A stretch of DNA of 64,000 nucleotides, taken from the NCBI GenBank assembly GCA_030530205.1, contig JAUMVK010000010.1, positions 1-64,000 of the forward strand, read 5' to 3'. The notes beneath the pieces were generated by a model. The model was not told the origin of the DNA. It was given only the letters and a program-made list of their open reading frames with translations, and made no database searches. The position numbers and the translations under genes are program-made. Positions 60,701 through 64,000 of the stretch are shown in pieces (position 1 is the first letter of the stretch; each line of letters opens with the position of its first letter). The stretch is from RGIG3701 sp030530205. Its GTDB lineage: Bacteria > Planctomycetota > Planctomycetia > Pirellulales > Thermoguttaceae.

Positions 60701-61274
60701 TTTCCAGGCAGTCGCCACGATGCGGGCGGTCGCGTTCGTCCATCCCGGCGAAAAACTGGTCTGCACCGGCTGCCACGAGCCGACGACCGAGTCGGTGCGC
60801 ACCGAGACGAGCGTCCCGAGCGCGTTTCTGCATGAGCCGTCCACGCTCCAGCCCGAGTGCGGGCCGGTGGAACCGATCGCGTTCGTGAGATTTCTTCAGG
60901 GCGAGATTGATCAGTCCTGCCTCCCGTGCCACGTTCAAGAGAAAAAAGGGCCGCAGACCTTGAATTACGAAGCGCTTCGGTCGTACGTCTATTCGTTCGC
61001 TGGCGGGATGCGAGGCGCCGTGACCCAACCCAACCACGGGGGTTCACGCTCCATTCCGGGGCGTTTCGGCTCGTCGATTTCCAAACTCACGAAAATTCTG
61101 AACGATGAAAACCACCGCGGCCACGTAACGCCGGAACTGCGCCACAAATTCATCCTCTGGATGGACGCTAACGCGCCGCGCTACGGAGCGTTTCGGGACG
61201 CCGAGGCCCAGGAGCGTGGTGAGCTGGTCTGGCCGATTCTCGACTGCGCTGATAATGTACAGGATGGGAGATGA
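57798..61274 (+). CDS. Secreted LamG plus HzsA-like protein with two CXXCH motifs
   Basis: A 1,158-residue exported protein. The start at 57798 lies after the promoter and gives a signal peptide (F-L-F-F-L-S-F-I-I-S-F-V-P-S-V-S-G). A LamG-like domain covers ~45-200 (L-Y-V-D-G-R-Q). The central to C-terminal part resembles the hydrazine synthase alpha subunit-like family found widely in planctomycetes, with repeated C-x-x-G-x-L-V-F segments (e.g. P-S-G-R-L-V-F). Two haem-binding motifs follow: C-T-G-C-H at 989-993 and C-L-P-C-H at 1041-1045. Members of the wider family lack hydrazine synthase context, so it is probably a periplasmic or surface c-type cytochrome-like protein of unknown function. 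The downstream terminator is at 61325. Confidence 0.8.
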   Translation: MKLPNLFLFFLSFIISFVPSVSGQLPPTVHRIQSHDSAVDLNTAQDRAVDSAKPELGQAWEPNGAFIRLTPDETLAQPPLEVTFWTRVSDPAHYAIFVAHELKSSPNHWEIFSEPVRGQAEPRARLAVYLPGNQPDHVRGTSNLADGKWHFVRMVWSPGLMTLYVDGRQEAQEKVARPFCSEAVTPESRFYIGNIVEESIPMYHAALDALCVKKGGTPLLQCDFEGLAPSEADSTVEIHPAGTGETCTFEQLRERLAVHSQPVKMTLSPELAAQNPEIYKSGGSLAALDRLFPTAFPNGLPEPTGKPAKNVPTRVFTAEELRAAIDRFQLQSVKAEQFRPGVLAFWGEQYADLQTRVGRECPVRGAAEQTANRHALVFPEETHPAQVLVRRIGALLESGLGDDAARNDFQMLKTELEKCIVSGESLDPIFLAAAAVRRNLMFSNPKLTEIDRIAFLARASYSGSRLTNERNSDLMGGHFATQVYGFNTIHGGGLFTISGWRGPNPTIQNLTAGRKVTNRRLTGQELNIGAFYTPDLSFDGKTLYFSYCESQNHRWFWSPQTTWNLFSLEIDAPEKGIRMLTDSPYNDFDVCVLPSGRLVFCSERRGGFIRCFGESARLQVTTSVLHSCKPDGSDIYPISFFETSEWQPSVDNSGMLVYTRWDYTDRENCLGSNFWTCAPDGRNPRAPHGNYPFPWQTFQEPVPESERVQGLSEVVRTGIYDLHGDHRMGKCADSKSGLPMTEMQIRAIPGSYKYVFTAAPHHGETFGSICLLDLRVPNDNQMSQVRRVTPYTPFPESEDLDRGQYRYGAPWPLDEQTFLCASWEDLIVLDIFGNEELVCERELLPINYDPRLRLSEPMPVRARFTPPVIPQQTAQGEDHQSEDQRAFIGVSNVNICDLPLPKDRPIKYLRVLQVVPKPNPWMNVPMIGYFVETTPRIPLGVVPVEADGSVFFEAPPGKQLLFQTLDANFQAVATMRAVAFVHPGEKLVCTGCHEPTTESVRTETSVPSAFLHEPSTLQPECGPVEPIAFVRFLQGEIDQSCLPCHVQEKKGPQTLNYEALRSYVYSFAGGMRGAVTQPNHGGSRSIPGRFGSSISKLTKILNDENHRGHVTPELRHKFILWMDANAPRYGAFRDAEAQERGELVWPILDCADNVQDGR

Positions 61275-61324
61275 TGTCAAATTGATATTTCTTGACAACC
61301 GATCTTTCACTTAAGACGGTTCAA

Positions 61325-61359
61325 GGCCCGCACATGTCTGCACGTCTGCGGGTCTTTTT
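61325..61359 (+). terminator. Terminator of the CXXCH/LamG gene
   Basis: GGCCCGCA (61325-61332) pairs with TGCGGGTC (61347-61354) and is followed by TTTTT. The rest of the 320-bp gap to the next gene holds the promoter below and no gene. Confidence 0.8.
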
Positions 61360-61412
61360 CCGGAATTCTGCCCATCAAATGCCAAACCTCAAAATCCTGC
61401 GAGCCAAACGGC

Positions 61413-61440
61413 TTGACAACCTGATATTTTGCGCTATAAT
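61413..61440 (+). promoter_or_regulatory. Consensus promoter of the TIM-barrel isomerase gene
   Basis: TTGACA (61413-61418) and TATAAT (61435-61440) separated by 16 bp; both boxes are consensus. The leader to the start codon is about 150 nt. Confidence 0.85.
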
Positions 61441-61594
61441 AATCATCATCAGACAAGGATTTTAGCCGGCAGAGGATCTTCTCTGTCATCTCCTCAACGG
61501 ACTAACAATCCGGCCTGCATAAACGTTCTACCCCGCAAAACACGAGGTGAAATTGATACCTTACCATCCCTGAAAGCATCGCCCCTTGTTTCCC

Positions 61595-62428
61595 ATGAAA
61601 TTCGCATACAGTACCAACGCTTACCGTCAGTTTTCCATTGCCGAGACGTGCCGGCGCATTGCGCGGATCGGGTTCACGGGCCTCGAACTGCTCGCGGACG
61701 TTCCGCACGCCTGGCCAGTGAGCCTTTTGCCCGAACAGAAGGCCCACATTCGCGCGTGTCTGGAGGAGAACCACCTCGAAATCTCGAACATCAACGCCTT
61801 CATGATGAATGCCGTCGCCGACACGCGGCAGGCGTTCTGGTACCCGTCCTGGATCGAGCCGTACGGGCCGTACCGGGCGCTGCGGCGTGAGCATACACTG
61901 CGGTGCCTCGATCTTGCGGCGGAGCTCGGCGCGAAGAACATCCAGACGGAACCCGGCGGTCCGCTGCCCGAGGGGATGACCTGGGAGCAGGGGGCGCGGC
62001 TCTTTTACGACGAGCTGATGCCGTGTGTCGAGCGGGCGGAGAAGGTCGGCGTCGGTCTCTTGATCGAGCCGGAACCGCTTTTGCTCATCGAGAAATTCGA
62101 GCAGTACGAAGAATTTATGAGCCGGATCGACTCGCCGGCCATCGGGCTGAATTTCGATATTGGGCACGCTTTCTGCGTGGGAGACGACCCGGTGACGTGG
62201 ATCCCGCGTCTGGCACCACAGACCCGTCACTACCACATTGAAGACATTTCGGCCGAGCGAGTTCACCACCATCTGATCCCCGGCGAAGGCGCTATCGAGT
62301 TCGGCCCGATCCTCTCCGCGATCAAGGCGACGGGCTACACCGGCTGGATCACCGTGGAGCTTTACCCCTACCTGGACGATCCAGACGAAGCGGGCCGCCG
62401 CGCACTGGAGGTTCTTTCGAACAGTTAG
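61595..62428 (+). CDS. Sugar phosphate isomerase/epimerase-like TIM barrel
   Basis: A 277-residue cytoplasmic protein of the AP-endonuclease-2 / xylose-isomerase-like superfamily. The ATG at 61595 (M-K-F-A-Y-S-T-N-A-Y) is preferred to a TTG three codons earlier. Barrel features are G-F-T-G-L-E-L-L near residue 30, I-E-P-E-P near 157, N-F-D-I-G-H-A near 186 (metal-binding Asp/His), H-Y-H-I-E-D-I near 212, and W-I-T-V-E-L-Y near 253 (Glu ligand). The enzyme would use a divalent metal to isomerise or epimerise a sugar or polyol. Its substrate is unknown; the nearby Gfo/Idh/MocA proteins and glycosidases fit inositol- or sugar-type catabolism. No Shine-Dalgarno is seen. The stop codon lies inside a heptamer repeat. 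Confidence 0.85.
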   Translation: MKFAYSTNAYRQFSIAETCRRIARIGFTGLELLADVPHAWPVSLLPEQKAHIRACLEENHLEISNINAFMMNAVADTRQAFWYPSWIEPYGPYRALRREHTLRCLDLAAELGAKNIQTEPGGPLPEGMTWEQGARLFYDELMPCVERAEKVGVGLLIEPEPLLLIEKFEQYEEFMSRIDSPAIGLNFDIGHAFCVGDDPVTWIPRLAPQTRHYHIEDISAERVHHHLIPGEGAIEFGPILSAIKATGYTGWITVELYPYLDDPDEAGRRALEVLSNS

Positions 62429-62532
62429 GAGTTAGGAGTTAGGAATTGCGCTGGCGCGTAACGTTGGTTTCAGAAAGACTTCGTCCTATAAAAAGCCGAA
62501 GGCTTTCCAACTCCTAACTCCTAACTCCTAAC
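62424..62532. terminator. Heptamer-built 21-bp palindrome between convergent genes
   Basis: Three perfect GTTAGGA units (62424-62444) and three perfect TCCTAAC units (62512-62532) form a perfect 21-bp stem. The first unit contains the stop codon of the isomerase gene; the last ends one base before the stop codon of the TPR gene. The 67-bp loop also contains a GCCGAAGGC hairpin. Confidence 0.8.
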
Positions 62533-63288
62533 TTATTTCGTTGTCGTGCCATCATCCGGCTTGGTGGCCATCATTTCTTTGCCGTTCGGGTCGATGCCAT
62601 TTTCCTGCGGGGTGATGGGTCTGGCGCCCTGTTCGGGTACCGCGTAACGCAGGGACGTGACTTTGTTCTGGATTTCCGGCTGGTACGGATTCAACGCCAG
62701 CGCGTGTTCATACGCCGCCAGAGCCGATTCATTGTCCCCCATTCTTTCCCGGACGCTTCCCAAAGCGGTATAGGCGCGAGTGTTGTGACTGTCGATCGCC
62801 ACCGCATCGTTCAGGCAGTCGCGGGCACGGTCGAGTTGTTTGTGTTCGTCGTACAGGCGGGCCAGCTCGATCCTCGGTTCGGGCGAGGAGGGCTGACGAT
62901 CCACCCACTCTTCCACGAGCTTGAACGCGTTTTCGTCCTGGCCGATGTCACAGTACAGGGTCGCAAGAGAGCGGTTGCACTCCACGTGGTACGGCTGGCG
63001 TTCGAGGCACAGCTCGTAGCAGTATTTGGCCATCTGAAAATCCTGCTCATTGCCGGTCTCAATCGCTCGCTGATGATACACGACACCGGAATTGTAGTAC
63101 GTGTCGGGGTTCTGCGGGTCGGCCTGCTTGGCTCGTTCGAAACAGTCCAAGGCGTCTTCCGGTCGATTGGCCGCAAGCATCCGCACTCCTTCGGCATTGT
63201 AGTTATTCGCAGTGAAGGAACTGCAGCCGCTGAAAAACAGGACGCAGGTGAGGGCCGCGACGATTTTATGCGTAAAATTAAGGGTCAC
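62533..63288 (-). CDS. TPR-repeat lipoprotein
   Basis: A 251-residue envelope lipoprotein. The start is GTG at 63288, backed by an AAGGAAG site. The lipobox F-F-S-G-C lies at residues 18-22, with serines next to the cysteine suggesting outer-membrane sorting in Gram-negative systems. Residues ~30-215 hold about five TPR units, with recurrent patterns such as D-A-L-D-C-F-E-R-A and A-L-A-A-Y-E-H-A-L-A-L-N-P. TPRs act as protein-protein adaptors, so it may help assemble envelope complexes. The C-terminal 30 residues are disordered and acidic. It converges on the isomerase gene and follows the zinc-ribbon gene on the same strand. Confidence 0.85.
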   Translation of the reverse strand: MTLNFTHKIVAALTCVLFFSGCSSFTANNYNAEGVRMLAANRPEDALDCFERAKQADPQNPDTYYNSGVVYHQRAIETGNEQDFQMAKYCYELCLERQPYHVECNRSLATLYCDIGQDENAFKLVEEWVDRQPSSPEPRIELARLYDEHKQLDRARDCLNDAVAIDSHNTRAYTALGSVRERMGDNESALAAYEHALALNPYQPEIQNKVTSLRYAVPEQGARPITPQENGIDPNGKEMMATKPDDGTTTK

Positions 63289-63432
63289 GATCGACTTCCT
63301 TGTTTCAAAATGAGAATTTGTGATTCTATACGAGAATAAAATAACCGATTTTCAGATAAAAAGCAAGAGCAATTTTGACCGTTTTTCCGGATTGCCGCCG
63401 GTTGGGGCGGCGCTCCTGTGTATGACCGACTT

Positions 63433-63999
63433 TTAACAGAAGAATTTCCAGGCTAAACTCATAACTGTTACCGCGAGAAGCAGCACGCAGCAGCCAGCCG
63501 CACCGGGTTGATCTTCGTCTTCTTCGTCTTCATCTTCTTTGGAGCCATACTCTCCAGGAACGTAGAAGTGCGCGTTGGGAATGGTTTCTTCATCGATACC
63601 ATCTTCAAACTCATAACCGCACTTATGGCAGACATTCAGGAATTGTGGATAGAGAACTTCCTCGCAGCAGGGACATTGGACCGCGAGAGGATACTCTTCC
63701 GTGTCTTCGTCAATTTCGGGCGCGTCATCGATCGGCTTGGTGAGTTTCACCATTTCATGGGAGCAATGGCATTGACCGCCGCATTTATGTTTGTGTTCAT
63801 GATCAGTTTCTTCGGATTCTTCCGAGGGAACCGTCTGGATCGAGGCCCCGCCTCCGCCGAACGCTGAACCAAGAGAGGTCGCAAGAAACGACTTCGCGGC
63901 GATAGAGACTTCTTCCCCATCGTCGTACGTATCTTCTTCGGTATTGTAGTTTTCCGCGACATTTTCCGCGTGTTCTGCCGGCAGGATCAAATCAAGATC
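63433..63999 (-). CDS. Acidic zinc-ribbon membrane protein (5' end beyond window)
   Basis: The reading frame stays open to the right edge, so the N-terminus is missing; at least 188 residues are visible. The visible part is very acidic (E-E-D-T-Y-D-D-G-E-E-V) with a His/Cys-rich stretch (H-K-C-G-G-Q-C-H-C-S-H) and a zinc ribbon of C-P-C-C ... C-H-K-C-G-Y-E-F. A hydrophobic C-terminal segment (C-C-V-L-L-L-A-V-T-V-M-S-L-A-W-K-F-F-C) anchors it in the membrane. No family recognised; a metal-binding or regulatory role is possible. It precedes the TPR lipoprotein gene on the same strand. Confidence 0.65.
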   Translation of the reverse strand, partial: DLDLILPAEHAENVAENYNTEEDTYDDGEEVSIAAKSFLATSLGSAFGGGGASIQTVPSEESEETDHEHKHKCGGQCHCSHEMVKLTKPIDDAPEIDEDTEEYPLAVQCPCCEEVLYPQFLNVCHKCGYEFEDGIDEETIPNAHFYVPGEYGSKEDEDEEDEDQPGAAGCCVLLLAVTVMSLAWKFFC

Positions 64000-64000
64000 C

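Noticed and set aside
62424..62532. CRISPR-like repeat array
   Set aside because: The units are only 7 bp and tandem with no spacers; there are no cas genes.

Overview
The window looks like chromosomal DNA from a member of the Planctomycetota, probably an anaerobic host- or sediment-associated Pirellulales-like lineage (inference). Three things point there. Two giant secreted proteins open with the planctomycete LEPR-XLL-type N-terminal motif. Several enzymes of carbohydrate and sulfatase-like surface lifestyles carry Tat signals (two Gfo/Idh/MocA-type oxidoreductases, one of them Tat-exported, and a Tat-exported metallophosphoesterase). There is also a hydrazine-synthase-alpha-like CXXCH protein with a LamG domain, and a DUF3352-like secreted protein. 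The genes are complete apart from one cut by the right edge. I see no phage, transposase, CRISPR or rRNA genes.

Layout. 1-2.5 kb: an unrecognised secreted protein, then a MITE-like repeat. 2.5-4.1 kb: an SPFH/NfeD membrane pair. 4.1-6.4 kb: a secreted DUF3352-like protein behind a long leader that can fold like a riboswitch. 6.5-11.9 kb: ileS (eukaryote-like type), glyA and tRNA-Gln(CTG), separated by repeat clusters. 12-18 kb: a Gfo/Idh/MocA oxidoreductase, a GH97 glycosidase bracketed by two copies of a 150-bp palindromic repeat, and a Tat-exported metallophosphoesterase. 18-21.7 kb: a dksA/traR-like gene with lspA, then an operon of a TraB/GumN protein with two different RimK-like ATP-grasp enzymes. 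21.8-39 kb: a TIGR03032-family protein followed by a giant 5,305-residue surface protein that contains an intact trypsin-like protease domain. 39-41.5 kb: a DNA-binding-domain protein with a C-terminal membrane anchor, and a periplasmic STN-like protein. 41.6-50.3 kb: a second Gfo/Idh/MocA oxidoreductase, nnrE, and a second giant LEPR-XLL protein whose stop overlaps the nnrE start. 50.5-54.9 kb: birA, a second identical tRNA-Gln(CTG), a Cys-rich lipoprotein with a DUF11 domain and a small anchored protein. 55-62.4 kb: a GH78-like rhamnosidase, the LamG/CXXCH protein and a sugar-phosphate-isomerase-like TIM barrel. 62.5-64 kb: a TPR lipoprotein and the 3' part of an acidic zinc-ribbon membrane protein.

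How the genes fit together. Housekeeping functions (ileS, glyA, lspA, birA, nnrE, tRNA-Gln) are mixed with export and cell-surface genes. The glycosidases, oxidoreductases and isomerase suit scavenging of complex polysaccharides, and LspA would process the lipoproteins found here. Intergenic DNA is unusually rich in palindromes. Nearly every convergent gene pair is separated by an inverted repeat, often built of 7-bp units that run right up to the stop codons. Many genes have good sigma70-like promoters with 16-17 bp spacers. The strongest candidates for something new are the leader RNA at 4344-4493, the giant protein with an embedded protease, the TraB plus double ATP-grasp operon, and the heptamer-repeat convergent terminators.
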